A stretch of DNA of 64,000 nucleotides from Ilumatobacteraceae bacterium (GTDB taxonomy: Bacteria; Actinomycetota; Acidimicrobiia; Acidimicrobiales; Ilumatobacteraceae). Positions 53,562-62,518 of the stretch are shown here, one piece after another. The notes beneath the pieces are model-generated. The model searched no databases. It was not told where the DNA came from and was given only the letters and a program-made list of their open reading frames with translations. A program made the position numbers and the translations under genes. Numbering within the stretch: position 1 is the stretch's first letter; each line of letters starts with the position of its first letter. The DNA is taken from contig JAJTEL010000001.1 in assembly GCA_021299715.1 (NCBI GenBank), positions 207,039-271,038 on the forward strand, read 5' to 3'.

Positions 53562-54740
53562 AGATCGCGAGTCGGCGGTGGTTCTCAACATGAGGGCCAC
53601 CGCCGTTCCGAATATGACCATCAATCCGGCAGCAAAGCCGAACGTGAGAAGCCCGCCATGTTCATCCGATGATCCGTACAACACGGGCGCAATCAGCGAC
53701 ATGATGATTCCGGCAATGAGGTCACCACTGCCGTTCAAACCTTGAGCGGCTGCTGCACGCCCTTTTGGTGCAACTTGTGCCATCAACGACTGTGTCGCCG
53801 GAATAGACAATGCACCAATGACGCCTTCCACGATGGCAAACCCCACTAACAACCAGGCGCTCTCAAGTAATCCGTAGACAAGAACGAGTGGTGCTGTGAG
53901 GAAAATGCCAATAACGGTCATCTTTGATGCGCCACGTTTATCCGCAAGGCGTCCACCAGCAGCCCCCAACAAGATGAACGGAATGGTGTACAACAAGAAC
54001 GTCAAACCCACCATCAGATTGGTGCCGCCACGATCGGTGATGTAGCGATCCCATAACGCGTCGTAAATGCCGATGGGAATGAACAGAGTCAGAGATGCAA
54101 GTGCCGCTGCACGAACGGGACGAAGCCGCAACAGTTCGAGGCTGAGGCGCTTTGATTCGTTAGTAGTCGGCAATGACGGAAGTTGTCGCGGGAACACAAC
54201 AACAAACGCCGTCAGCGCAACACCACTGAAGATAAGGAACGCTCCGCGTAACCCGAATGGCTCAATGAGTAATGCGCCAACCAGTGGGCCTCCCGTGTGA
54301 CCCGCTAACTCCATGCCGCGCAAACGCCCTAAACGTTCTGCTGCGCGTGTCTTATCAATATTTGCAGCGATGGCCTTGATTGCGGGTCCGCTTGTTCCTA
54401 GCGACGCACCAGTAATGGCGCGCGCAAGAACAAACATCCACAACGAGTTTCCGAAGGCGAACAATGCCGATCCAATTGCGGCCAAGATCAACGCAGCAAG
54501 AACGAATCGTTTCGGCTTTCCTCGGTCGGCGTAGGGAGCGAGAAACAACTGAACTATGAGTGATGCCAGGAATCCAGATGCTGCGATGAGTCCGAGTCCA
54601 GAATCGGCGAAACCGTACTCATCCTGCAAGTCGGAGAGGGCGGGAAACACCATGCTGTTCGCAACAGGAACACTGAATCCACACAGCAACAGTGGACCAA
54701 TGCCCATCGTGAATTTTGCAATGCCGCGTTCTTCAGCCAT
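53547..54740 (-). CDS. Major facilitator superfamily transporter
   Basis: A 397-aa inner-membrane carrier with about 12 hydrophobic helices and the loop 2-3 motif DRGKPKRF (a relaxed GxxxDRxGR) plus the repeat DKRGASKM in the second half. The family exports drugs or moves small metabolites; the substrate is unknown. It lies 33 bp upstream of no partner on its strand other than the beta-lactamase-like gene, transcribed the same way. Confidence 0.87.
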   Translation of the reverse strand: MAEERGIAKFTMGIGPLLLCGFSVPVANSMVFPALSDLQDEYGFADSGLGLIAASGFLASLIVQLFLAPYADRGKPKRFVLAALILAAIGSALFAFGNSLWMFVLARAITGASLGTSGPAIKAIAANIDKTRAAERLGRLRGMELAGHTGGPLVGALLIEPFGLRGAFLIFSGVALTAFVVVFPRQLPSLPTTNESKRLSLELLRLRPVRAAALASLTLFIPIGIYDALWDRYITDRGGTNLMVGLTFLLYTIPFILLGAAGGRLADKRGASKMTVIGIFLTAPLVLVYGLLESAWLLVGFAIVEGVIGALSIPATQSLMAQVAPKGRAAAAQGLNGSGDLIAGIIMSLIAPVLYGSSDEHGGLLTFGFAAGLMVIFGTAVALMLRTTADSRSATTD

Positions 54741-54773
54741 AAGTGACCAACCTAATGGACAACGCGAACAGCT

Positions 54774-55592
54774 CTAGCGACCAATTGCGGCAAGAACTGC
54801 ATCGTTGAATGCCGGCCAGTACTCCATGCCCCATTCATCGAATTCTTTTTCCGCCAACATCACGCACGCACAATCGGCAAGGGGGTCCACCCACATGAAT
54901 GTTCCAATGCCACCGAAGTGTCCGAATGTGGATGACGAATTGTGTGAACCAGTCCAATGTGGAGTCTTTTGTCCACGAAGTTCAAATCCCAATCCCCACG
55001 GGCACGGATCAAAAGTTCCGATACCTGGCACCACACCGGAAAGTTCGGGGAAAACTGGCAGTACTGCTTCAACGAATGTCTCCCGCGCAATCAACGTAGG
55101 GGAGCGCAACTCGTGAACAAACTGCACAAGGTCGGTCACTGTTGAATGAACATCTTTTGCACACGAACCTTCAAGCGCAGTGTTGTGCATTCCAAGTGGC
55201 GCGAACACAGCGTCGTCAATGTATTCAACAAACGCAATCCCGGTTGACTGCTCAATGTGAGATGCCAACATGTCGAACCCAGTGTTTGAGTAGATGCGCT
55301 TGGCGCCAGGACGTCCAACAGGTTGTGCACCATCGAAGGGATACCCGCCTGAGTGCGACAACAAATGACGTACCGTGCACCCCGTTTGACCCACAGCGTC
55401 ATCGAACGAAATGCTTCCCTCTTCCACGGCGATCAATGCTGCATACGCCGAGAGTGGCTTGCTCACAGATGCAATTCGCTGTTGACGAGAAACATCTCCG
55501 TGAGTGTCGACTCCGTCTTTGTGAACGACCGCAACCGATGCAGTAACTGGCCACGTATCAATAAGTGCCCAGGCACTATCGAGAGACGACAT
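54774..55592 (-). CDS. Serine beta-lactamase-like hydrolase (class C/DD-peptidase fold)
   Basis: A 272-aa protein with catalytic SxxK in IASVSKPLSAYA, YxN in RIYSNTGFD and the third box as HFGGIGTF. Such proteins act as esterases, peptidases or lactamases. ATG 55592 is chosen over an in-frame ATG at 55643 that lies inside aroG. No signal peptide, so cytosolic; an antibiotic role is not implied. It starts 1 bp after the aroG stop, so it is likely cotranscribed with aroG. Confidence 0.85.
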   Translation of the reverse strand: MSSLDSAWALIDTWPVTASVAVVHKDGVDTHGDVSRQQRIASVSKPLSAYAALIAVEEGSISFDDAVGQTGCTVRHLLSHSGGYPFDGAQPVGRPGAKRIYSNTGFDMLASHIEQSTGIAFVEYIDDAVFAPLGMHNTALEGSCAKDVHSTVTDLVQFVHELRSPTLIARETFVEAVLPVFPELSGVVPGIGTFDPCPWGLGFELRGQKTPHWTGSHNSSSTFGHFGGIGTFMWVDPLADCACVMLAEKEFDEWGMEYWPAFNDAVLAAIGR

Positions 55593-55593
55593 A

Positions 55594-56943
55594 TCAGCCG
55601 TGGTTGCGAATAAGTTCAGCGACGCGGAATGCCAGGTCGACACCTTGGCGGCCGTTCAAACGAGGGTCGCAGACCGTTTGGTAGCGGTAGTCGAGATCGT
55701 CGTTTGTCAGGTCGTCGGTTCCACCGGTGCACTCGGTGACATTGTCGCCCGTGAGTTCTACGTGAATACCGCCAGGCCAGGTGCCTTCTGCCTTGTGCGC
55801 ACGAACGAAACCTGCAATTTCACCCACGATGTCTTCGAACTGGCGCGTCTTGCGCCCGTTTGGAGCAGTGATGGTGTTTCCGTGCATTGGGTCGCATGCC
55901 CATACCACGGGGTGTCCGGCTTGTTTCACTGCACGAAGAAGTGGACGAAGTCCGTCTTCAATCTTGTCGGCACCCATTCGTGAAATAAGTGTGAGGCGGC
56001 CAGGAATGCGACTGGGGTTCATCTTTTCGCAGAGTTCGACAACCCATTCAGGAGATGTGGTGGCTCCTACTTTGCATCCCACTGGGTTTGCAACACCACG
56101 CAAGAACTCAATGTGAGCACCATCGAGTTGACGTGTACGTTCACCAATCCACAACATATGTGCAGATGCGTCGTACCACTGACCCGTTAATGAATCGAGG
56201 CGGGTGAGCGCTTCTTCGTAACCAAGAATGAGCGCTTCGTGACTGGTGTACACGTCTACTTCGTGAAGCGCTGAGTAGTTCTCGGTGTCAACACCACATG
56301 CGCTCATGAACGCGAGTGCACGCTCGATCTCGTTCGACAATGCAACGTAACGCTGACCTTCGGGGCTGGACTTTGCATATTCCTGAGTCCAGGCACTCAC
56401 GCGATTCAGATCTGCAAAACCACCCTTGGTGAACGCGCGCAACAAGTTCAATGTCGATGCCGATTGTTCGTAGGCCTGCATCAAACGATCGGGGTTTGGA
56501 ACGCGTGCGTCGGCGGTGAACGCCGGATCGTTCACAATGTGACCGCGGAAGGATGGCAATTCAACATCGCCAATCTTTTCGGTGCCCGATGAACGAGGCT
56601 TGGCAAACTGGCCAGCCATGCGGCCAACTTTTACAACGGGAACTCCCATTGAGTAGGTGAGGACAACAGCCATCTGCAAGATGACGCGCAATTTCTCGCG
56701 AATGTTCACTGCGCTGAACTCGTCGAAACTTTCAGCGCAATCGCCAGCCTGCAATAAGAACGCGCGGCCCTCTGCTACATGACCGAGAGCGCTTTGCAGA
56801 GCGCGTGATTCACCAGCAAACACTAATGACGGCTGTTCAGACACCTTTTTCAGAACAACATCGAGAGCGGCCGTGTCTGGCCAATCTGGTTGTTGTTGGG
56901 CGGGGTAGGCCTGCCACGATTGCGGAGTCCAACGGTCTGCCAT
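55594..56943 (-). CDS. 3-deoxy-7-phosphoheptulonate synthase, class II
   Basis: First step of the shikimate pathway, joining PEP and erythrose-4-P. It has 449 aa of the class II (plant/actinobacterial AroG) type: WTPQSWQAYPAQQQPDWPD, LLQAGDCAESF with the metal Cys, RMAGQFAKPRS, CDPMHGNT and HVELTGDNVTEC. Complete length. It is followed 1 bp later by a serine hydrolase gene and preceded by a sigma-factor gene on the same strand. Confidence 0.95.
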   Translation of the reverse strand: MADRWTPQSWQAYPAQQQPDWPDTAALDVVLKKVSEQPSLVFAGESRALQSALGHVAEGRAFLLQAGDCAESFDEFSAVNIREKLRVILQMAVVLTYSMGVPVVKVGRMAGQFAKPRSSGTEKIGDVELPSFRGHIVNDPAFTADARVPNPDRLMQAYEQSASTLNLLRAFTKGGFADLNRVSAWTQEYAKSSPEGQRYVALSNEIERALAFMSACGVDTENYSALHEVDVYTSHEALILGYEEALTRLDSLTGQWYDASAHMLWIGERTRQLDGAHIEFLRGVANPVGCKVGATTSPEWVVELCEKMNPSRIPGRLTLISRMGADKIEDGLRPLLRAVKQAGHPVVWACDPMHGNTITAPNGRKTRQFEDIVGEIAGFVRAHKAEGTWPGGIHVELTGDNVTECTGGTDDLTNDDLDYRYQTVCDPRLNGRQGVDLAFRVAELIRNHG

Positions 56944-56957
56944 AAAGAAATTTCTGA

Positions 56958-57785
56958 TTAGACAGCGAGGATGCGCTCTGCGTCGTCGCGCAGGCCTTCA
57001 ACCGCACGGCTGACGAGGCGACGAGCAGCCTCTGCCGTGACGCCAAGGTCTTCGCCAACTTCGCGGAAGCTCTTGCGTTCACCATCGAGAAGACCAAAAC
57101 GTGCTTCTACGGCGTAGCGAGCACGGTCATCGAGGGTTCCGAGCAATTCGTCGAGCAGTTCAGAGTCGACCAATGCCATGACTGCGTCTTCAGGTGTTCC
57201 CTGACCGTTGTCCATGAGGTCGCCAAGTGTTGCGTCACCATCGTCGCCCACGGTCTTGTCGAGAGAGACAGGTGTGGTGAGGCGGTGCAGTTCTGCGTTG
57301 CCGGCGTCGAGTGTTTCGCCGTCGCCCGATGCCTGACGAAGTGCTGCACGCAAGCTTGCGGAGCGATCACCAGGAATACGAATAAGGCTTGCCTTCTGGT
57401 CGAGTGCGCGACCGATGGCCTGACGGATCCAGAATGTTGCGTAGGTGGAGAACTTGAATCCACGGCGCCAGTCGAACTTGTCTACTGCGTGCTCGAGACC
57501 AAGGTTGCCTTCTTGGATGAGGTCGAGCAGATCCATGCCTTGTGGCAATGGGTAACGACGCGCGATGGAGACCACGAGACGAAGGTTGGAGCGAATGAAA
57601 CGATCTTTTGCGGCAGCAGCGTTGCGCAGGTCGCGACGAAGGGCTACACCGCGCTCGCCAGCCTCGAGACGCTTGGCTGCTTCGCGACCAGCTTCGATGG
57701 CTTTGGAAAGCTCGCGCTCGTCCTCAGCGGTGAGGAGCGCAACTTTGCCGATGTCATTCAAATAGAGGCCAATTGAGTCATTCAT
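56958..57785 (-). CDS. Sigma-70 family RNA polymerase sigma factor
   Basis: A 275-aa sigma factor of the primary-like group 2 without region 1.1. Region 1.2 DSIGLYLNDIGKVALLTAEDE, region 2 NLRLVVSIARRYPLPQGMDLLDLIQEGNLGLE... with FKFSTYATFWIRQAIGRAL, region 3, and region 4 HTH SFREVGEDLGVTAEAARRLVS. ATG 57785 is used; the longer frame enters the divergent promoter region. Its length suits a stress or alternative sigma factor such as SigB/HrdD types. Confidence 0.88.
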   Translation of the reverse strand: MNDSIGLYLNDIGKVALLTAEDERELSKAIEAGREAAKRLEAGERGVALRRDLRNAAAAKDRFIRSNLRLVVSIARRYPLPQGMDLLDLIQEGNLGLEHAVDKFDWRRGFKFSTYATFWIRQAIGRALDQKASLIRIPGDRSASLRAALRQASGDGETLDAGNAELHRLTTPVSLDKTVGDDGDATLGDLMDNGQGTPEDAVMALVDSELLDELLGTLDDRARYAVEARFGLLDGERKSFREVGEDLGVTAEAARRLVSRAVEGLRDDAERILAV

Positions 57786-57952
57786 GATGCAGTGTTCAAC
57801 CGTTTTTTCGTAGTGATTTGTTCCCGTGCGTTCCGTGGCAACGGGCACATGGGAGGTTCAACAAGGAGGGGGTTCTCCAAGTGGGGATTGATGAGAATAA
57901 CAGAGGGGTGGGGTCCCGTCTAGGGGTAATTTGTTCTTTCTCATTTCTGCAG

Positions 57953-57980
57953 GTAGAAGCACCCCGTTGGCTTCTACACT
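57953..57980 (+). promoter_or_regulatory. nadD promoter with inverted repeat
   Basis: GTAGAAGC (57953-57960) and GCTTCTAC (57970-57977) form a perfect 8-bp inverted repeat. It covers the -35 area and half of the -10 TACACT (57975-57980), which is 6 nt before the GTG of nadD. Layout suggests a repressor site. Confidence 0.65.
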
Positions 57981-57986
57981 CGCCAC

Positions 57987-58583
57987 GTGCCACAGCCCGC
58001 CCCAGAACGATTGGGCCTCCTCGGAGGGACCTTTGACCCACCACATCTTGGGCATCGTGGTGCAGCGCTGGCGGTTTTGGCCCAACTTGGTCTCCACCGG
58101 GTCGATTTGCTGGTGGCAAACGATCCTTGGCAGAAATCGGGCGACCGAGCCGTGAGCCCAGCAGCTGTTCGTTTAGAGATGGCACGTGCGTTAGTGACGG
58201 ATACCCCTGGACTTGGGGTAGACGACCGCGAGATTCGCCGTGGTGGTCCCACGTACACGGCCGACACGCTGGAAGACATTCGTCGGGAGTCTCCCAACAC
58301 TGAAATCTTCTTGATTGTGGGTGCAGATACAGCGGGACGAATTCACTCATGGCATCGCCCCGAGGTGGTGTTGGCACTCTCTACGCTCGTCATCGTGAAT
58401 CGCACAGATCATGCCCCCGACATTCCTGGAGTCACTGGCGTGTATGTGCAGATGGACCCGGTGAATGTGTCCAGCACGGTGATTCGTCAGCGTGTTGCTG
58501 CTGGTGAATCGTTAGACAACTTCACAACACCAGAGGTCGCGCGCATTATTGCCCAGAACAACTTGTACAAGGCGCAACAGTGA
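57987..58583 (+). CDS. nadD: Nicotinate-nucleotide adenylyltransferase
   Basis: Makes nicotinate adenine dinucleotide from NaMN and ATP. It has 198 aa: LGGTFDPPHLGHRGAAL (HxGH), VANDPWQKS, VGADTAGRIHSWHRPEV and the C-terminal STVIRQRVAAGES. GTG start, leaderless-type promoter with an inverted repeat. It overlaps the next gene by 4 bp; nadD-LCP-rsfS order is typical of actinobacteria. Confidence 0.94.
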   Translation: MPQPAPERLGLLGGTFDPPHLGHRGAALAVLAQLGLHRVDLLVANDPWQKSGDRAVSPAAVRLEMARALVTDTPGLGVDDREIRRGGPTYTADTLEDIRRESPNTEIFLIVGADTAGRIHSWHRPEVVLALSTLVIVNRTDHAPDIPGVTGVYVQMDPVNVSSTVIRQRVAAGESLDNFTTPEVARIIAQNNLYKAQQ

Positions 58584-59806
58584 GTGCTATTCCCGCACGT
58601 CGTCGACGCCGCATGATTGCGGCAAGCATCACGTCGCTGCTCACGGTTATTGCCTTGCCAAGCGGATTAGTGCTTGGCGCGAACGAGTTACTGAATGAAA
58701 CGGGCGGAGACAAAGTTGACAACGATGCAACAATCTCAATTCCGCTCACGCCTGTTGAAATGATTGCCATCACGAACTCGCGAAATGAAGTTGCATCGCT
58801 CGCGCTTCTCGCTGTGAATCCGCTGTTGCAAGGCGGCACCATCGTGTCTGTGCCCGTTGGTGCGCGAGCAGATGTTGCCGAAGGTGAAGCACCGCGACGA
58901 ATTGCCGATTCGTATACCACCGGTGGAGTTTCTGCATTGAAGACCGATGTGGAGAACTTGCTGAATGTGTCTCTTGAAAACGTGGAAGTTCTGACGGCTG
59001 CGGAATTAGCAACTGTTCTTGCACCTGTCGGTACTCAACCCGTGTCATTACCTCAACCAATTGTTGACACCGCTTCAGACGGAACAACCGTCACGGTTCT
59101 TGAAGCGGGAACGCTCACTGTTGGCGCGCAACAAATTGCGTCCGCGCTTGCCGCATCCCAAGTGGGTACCCCAGAATCAACGCGTCTTGCGCAGGTGAGG
59201 GCATTGTGGTCATCGGTAGCTCGAGCCGGTGTGGTGCGGTCCTCAGATGATGTCAGTACATCAACAGTGGCCACGACAGAACCACCCAAAGTGCCCTCGT
59301 CCACCGCAGAGTTCTTTACCGCACTTTTCGCAGGCGAAATAGATGTGTGGCAATTTGGTGCAACGTTGTTAACCGACGCTCAACGAAACCCAACAAATGC
59401 CGACATGTACGAACTTGACGGGGGCGAGGTGCTGACTGTGATGGCAAGTGTGGTGCCGTCTGCAATGCGTCTCACCAGCACGAACATTGCGGTCATGATT
59501 GACATTCCATTCGACAACACCACCTATGCAAAGGAAGCAGCAACTCGCTTGGCATTTATGGGTGCAAACGTGGTGCTCATTCGTCATGTGCCCGACACGC
59601 CAACAGAAGAAACCGTGGTGTATTTCAATGACACTATGGCACGAGTAGAGGCAGAAACGTTCACAAATCTTCTCGGACCACTCTCGTATAAAGAGTCGTC
59701 GGAAATCATTGACAGTGTGAACTTGCGAATTGTGTTGGGGAACGACTTCGTTGCTTTCCTGGGGTCTGGGCCACAGAACACCACAACGACTACGGTGGAC
59801 AAGTGA
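58580..59806 (+). CDS. Membrane-anchored LCP-like (LytR/CpsA/Psr) protein
   Basis: A 408-aa protein: N-terminal basic RRRRR, one membrane anchor (about residues 12-36) and an outer part. The stretch ASLALLAVNPLLQGGTIVSVPVGARAD resembles the LCP core where Arg and Asp bind polyprenyl phosphates, but the usual RD after SVP is missing (SVPVGARAD), so the phosphotransferase site looks degenerate. The C-terminal part (about 310-390) resembles a LytR_C domain. Its place between nadD and rsfS matches LCP genes in actinobacteria. GTG start overlapping nadD. Confidence 0.75.
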   Translation: MSAIPARRRRRMIAASITSLLTVIALPSGLVLGANELLNETGGDKVDNDATISIPLTPVEMIAITNSRNEVASLALLAVNPLLQGGTIVSVPVGARADVAEGEAPRRIADSYTTGGVSALKTDVENLLNVSLENVEVLTAAELATVLAPVGTQPVSLPQPIVDTASDGTTVTVLEAGTLTVGAQQIASALAASQVGTPESTRLAQVRALWSSVARAGVVRSSDDVSTSTVATTEPPKVPSSTAEFFTALFAGEIDVWQFGATLLTDAQRNPTNADMYELDGGEVLTVMASVVPSAMRLTSTNIAVMIDIPFDNTTYAKEAATRLAFMGANVVLIRHVPDTPTEETVVYFNDTMARVEAETFTNLLGPLSYKESSEIIDSVNLRIVLGNDFVAFLGSGPQNTTTTTVDK

Positions 59807-60177
59807 CCAGCACCTCGGCAGATTCAGAATCGCTCGAACTCGCAACAACTATTGCGCGCATCATTGACGAAAAACAGGGAACCGACATCGTTGTTCTGCC
59901 TGTGGGGGATGTTGTGGGTATCACCGAATACTTCGTTGTGGCTAGTGCATCCAACGTTCGATTAGTTGGTGCTGTGTCAGATGCTGTTTTGGGTGATGTA
60001 CGCGACTTAGTGGGGCGCGGACCACTTCGTTCTGAAGGCACCCGAGAGAAGCAATGGGTTCTTATCGACTATGGCGATGTAGTTGTGCACATCTTCGTTG
60101 ACGAAGCTCGCCGCTTTTATGAAATTGAACGTCTCTACAAAGACATTGTGCCCGTCGCTTGGGCGCCGAACGCATAA
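59803..60177 (+). CDS. rsfS: Ribosomal silencing factor RsfS
   Basis: RsfS (RsfA/Iojap) binds L14 and blocks subunit joining under nutrient limitation. It has 124 aa with the family core TEYFVVASASNVRLVGAV, the EGTREKQWVLIDYGDVVVHIF segment and FYEIERLYKD. GTG start overlapping the upstream gene by 4 bp. Ends 13 bp from the convergent modC. Confidence 0.93.
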   Translation: MTSTSADSESLELATTIARIIDEKQGTDIVVLPVGDVVGITEYFVVASASNVRLVGAVSDAVLGDVRDLVGRGPLRSEGTREKQWVLIDYGDVVVHIFVDEARRFYEIERLYKDIVPVAWAPNA

Positions 60178-60190
60178 TTCCTTTTCGTCG

Positions 60191-60856
60191 TTACATGTCG
60201 GTGACGACATTGCCGCGCGCACTGGTGGAAATAGTCAATGTTCTCTGAGCAAGTGCTGCAACATCGCGCTCGTCGTGTGATGTGAACACAATTGGACCAG
60301 TGAAGGTTTCTCGCGTGGCGAGAAGTGTTTCAAGTACTTCGGTTCTTCCCTGCGAATCAAGAGCAACAGTTGGCTCGTCGAGAAGTAGCGCAACGGGATG
60401 CAGCACGAGAGTTCGTGCAATGGCCACTCGTTGGCGTTGTCCACCGGACAATTGATGTGGCAAACGATCGGCGAGATGGTCAATTCCAAATTGGGCGAGC
60501 ATGTTCTGTGCACGCGTGCGTCGAGAGTGTCGCGATTCGCCACGCGCACGCAAACCGAATTCAACATTCTGCTGGCATGTGAGATGGGGAAACAGTGCTC
60601 CGCCTTGTGTGAGCAGTCCAACAGAGCGTTTCTCAGGTTGAACCCAGGTTCGCGTGGCGGTATCGGTGAAGACGACATTGTTCACGCTGATATGGCCCGA
60701 TGAAATGGGAAGGAGTCCCGCGATGGCGGCAAACAGTGTTGATTTTCCTGAACCATTTGCTCCCATCACGGCGACGCATTCGCCCTGCTGGACTATGAAC
60801 TGAGCATTCAACTCAAATGAGTCTCGCGTGATGACAGCATTGATGGAGAGACTCAT
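60191..60856 (-). CDS. modC: Molybdate ABC transporter ATP-binding protein ModC
   Basis: A 221-aa ABC ATPase: Walker A GANGSGKST, Q-loop LLTQGGALF, signature LSGGQRQRVAIARTL, Walker B ALLLDEPTVALD and switch His in TSHDERD. Typical ModC is about 350 aa with a C-terminal TOBE domain; that domain is absent here and instead found in the divergent regulator. It overlaps modB by 4 bp. Confidence 0.9.
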   Translation of the reverse strand: MSLSINAVITRDSFELNAQFIVQQGECVAVMGANGSGKSTLFAAIAGLLPISSGHISVNNVVFTDTATRTWVQPEKRSVGLLTQGGALFPHLTCQQNVEFGLRARGESRHSRRTRAQNMLAQFGIDHLADRLPHQLSGGQRQRVAIARTLVLHPVALLLDEPTVALDSQGRTEVLETLLATRETFTGPIVFTSHDERDVAALAQRTLTISTSARGNVVTDM

Positions 60857-61668
60857 TGTTGCCCCCGACGCAGAACACCGCTTGTCCAGTGCGATTTCAA
60901 CGACACCAAGACAATGAACGACACAGCAATAAGGACAACAGAGAGAAGAAGAGCAGCATCGCGTCCCGATTCAAGTGCGGTGTACACAGCGAGCGGCAAG
61001 GTTTGTGTACGGCCTTGTGTATTGCCTGCGAATGTGATGGTTGCACCAAATTCGCCAAGCGCGCGAGCCCACGTCAGTACCAGACCTGCAATGAGTGCCG
61101 GACGTACAAGTGGAAATTGCACTCGCAGAAGAACATGCCATGGACGCGCACCGAGAGATCGGGAGACACCAACAAGTGCAGGGTCAACGTTGGCGAAAGC
61201 AGATTCCATCACGACGATGAAGTACGGAGCGGCCACGAAGAATTGTGCGAGGACTGCAGCCGATTCGGTGAACGCAATCCGGATGCCAAACCACTCCCAC
61301 AGGTACTGACCAACTACTCCGTTTTTGCCCAACACATAAATGAGCGCCACACCACCAACAACGGGTGGCAAAACCATTGGCAAGACACAGAGTGCGCGGA
61401 GCACACGCATGCCCGGAAACGAGTAGTGCGCGATGAGCCATGCAACGGGGGCGCCAACAGCGACAGAGAGAAGTGTTGCTAACACCGATGTACGTAATGA
61501 AAGCAAGAGAGCACTGCGGTTCGCCTCGTCGGTCACTATTTCGGGAAGTGCACTCCACGGCACGCGAAGCAACATTGCAAGAACGGGTAACACGAGAAGC
61601 ATTAGCCCCACAACGGCGGCAGCAATGACTCCGCGCGGAGCCTGGGATACAGCAAAGTTACGACGCAC
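60853..61668 (-). CDS. modB: Molybdate ABC transporter permease ModB
   Basis: A 271-aa inner-membrane permease with about 6 helices. The EAA loop is SRSLGARPWHVLLRVQFPL, and ARALGEFGATITFAGN is the ModB/CysT-type motif. It starts with GTG inside the modA end (11-bp overlap). Forms the channel of ModABC. Confidence 0.92.
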   Translation of the reverse strand: MRRNFAVSQAPRGVIAAAVVGLMLLVLPVLAMLLRVPWSALPEIVTDEANRSALLLSLRTSVLATLLSVAVGAPVAWLIAHYSFPGMRVLRALCVLPMVLPPVVGGVALIYVLGKNGVVGQYLWEWFGIRIAFTESAAVLAQFFVAAPYFIVVMESAFANVDPALVGVSRSLGARPWHVLLRVQFPLVRPALIAGLVLTWARALGEFGATITFAGNTQGRTQTLPLAVYTALESGRDAALLLSVVLIAVSFIVLVSLKSHWTSGVLRRGQQ

Positions 61669-62455
61669 TAATGAACCCTGCGTTTTTCAGAATGGTTTGA
61701 CCTTCAGGCGACATGATGAAATTCACGAATGTTTGAGCAGCAGATGCATTGCCTGACGATGGCTGTGTTGCGATGGCGATGGGGTATTCCGCGAGCACGT
61801 TGTCTGCATCAGGAATAGACACCGCAGAAATATCAGTATTCGCAACAGCATCGCTGATGTAAGCGATTCCCGCGTCTGCCTCACCAGTGCGAACACGAGA
61901 GATCACGCCAGTAACCGAATTTTCACGACTTGCGGGAGTAATGATCAGTCCAGCTCGTTCGAACATCTGGTCCGCATAGCGACCACATGGCTGACTGGTG
62001 TCGCACAAAACAACGGTAAGACGTGGCGAAGCGAGGTCGCGTATCGAGGCGATGCTGCGTGGGTTGCCCTGAGCGGTGATGATGGCGAGACGATTACGTG
62101 CAAATGTCTTCACCGATGTTGCATCGATGGCGTTGCCTGCTCTGACCTTTTCCATGTTGGTGTTGTCGGCCATTGCAACAACATCCATTGGTGCGCCAGC
62201 GAGAATCTGAGACGCCAAAGCTGAACTCCCCGCAAAAGACAGACGCACAGAGATATTCGTGTTGGTGCGTGAAAAACTTTCGGCTGCTGTAGAGAACGCG
62301 TTGCTGAGTGATGCTGTAGCAAGAACATTGAGTTCAATTGTGTCTTCAGTGACGGAGTTATTCGACATTTGTGGACTGAACAGCACGGCCACGGGAGCCA
62401 AGAGGACAACGAACACAATGAGCAACGCAACGATGGTGGTGCGAGAGCGATTCAC
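61658..62455 (-). CDS. modA: Molybdate-binding protein ModA
   Basis: A 265-aa periplasm-side binding protein with an N-terminal hydrophobic anchor or signal (about residues 8-28, no lipobox Cys), then VLATASLSNAFSTAAESF and LSFAGSSALASQILAGAPMDVVAMAD, the ModA oxyanion-binding segments. GTG start with -10 TAGAGT 7 nt upstream, so leaderless. First gene of modABC, divergent from its probable regulator. Confidence 0.93.
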   Translation of the reverse strand: MNRSRTTIVALLIVFVVLLAPVAVLFSPQMSNNSVTEDTIELNVLATASLSNAFSTAAESFSRTNTNISVRLSFAGSSALASQILAGAPMDVVAMADNTNMEKVRAGNAIDATSVKTFARNRLAIITAQGNPRSIASIRDLASPRLTVVLCDTSQPCGRYADQMFERAGLIITPASRENSVTGVISRVRTGEADAGIAYISDAVANTDISAVSIPDADNVLAEYPIAIATQPSSGNASAAQTFVNFIMSPEGQTILKNAGFISAS

Positions 62456-62462
62456 AGGGAAA

Positions 62463-62512
62463 ACTCTAAAGGTCTAATAATGACTACTCAGTAGTCCGTC
62501 ACGGACTACTGT
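62463..62512. promoter_or_regulatory. Divergent promoters and nested palindromic operator of modABC/regulator
   Basis: GACTACTCAGTAGTC (62482-62496) is a perfect 15-bp palindrome. A second palindrome with 10-bp arms AGTAGTCCGT / ACGGACTACT spans 62490-62510 and shares its left half. The -10 of the regulator, TACTGT (62507-62512), overlaps the second one; the modA -10 (62463-62468, TAGAGT on the minus strand) lies on the other side. Confidence 0.82.
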
Positions 62513-62518
62513 TGCACT

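Noticed and set aside
54774..55592. Antibiotic-resistance beta-lactamase
   Set aside because: No signal peptide and a relaxed third motif; the fold is shared by many esterases and peptidases.
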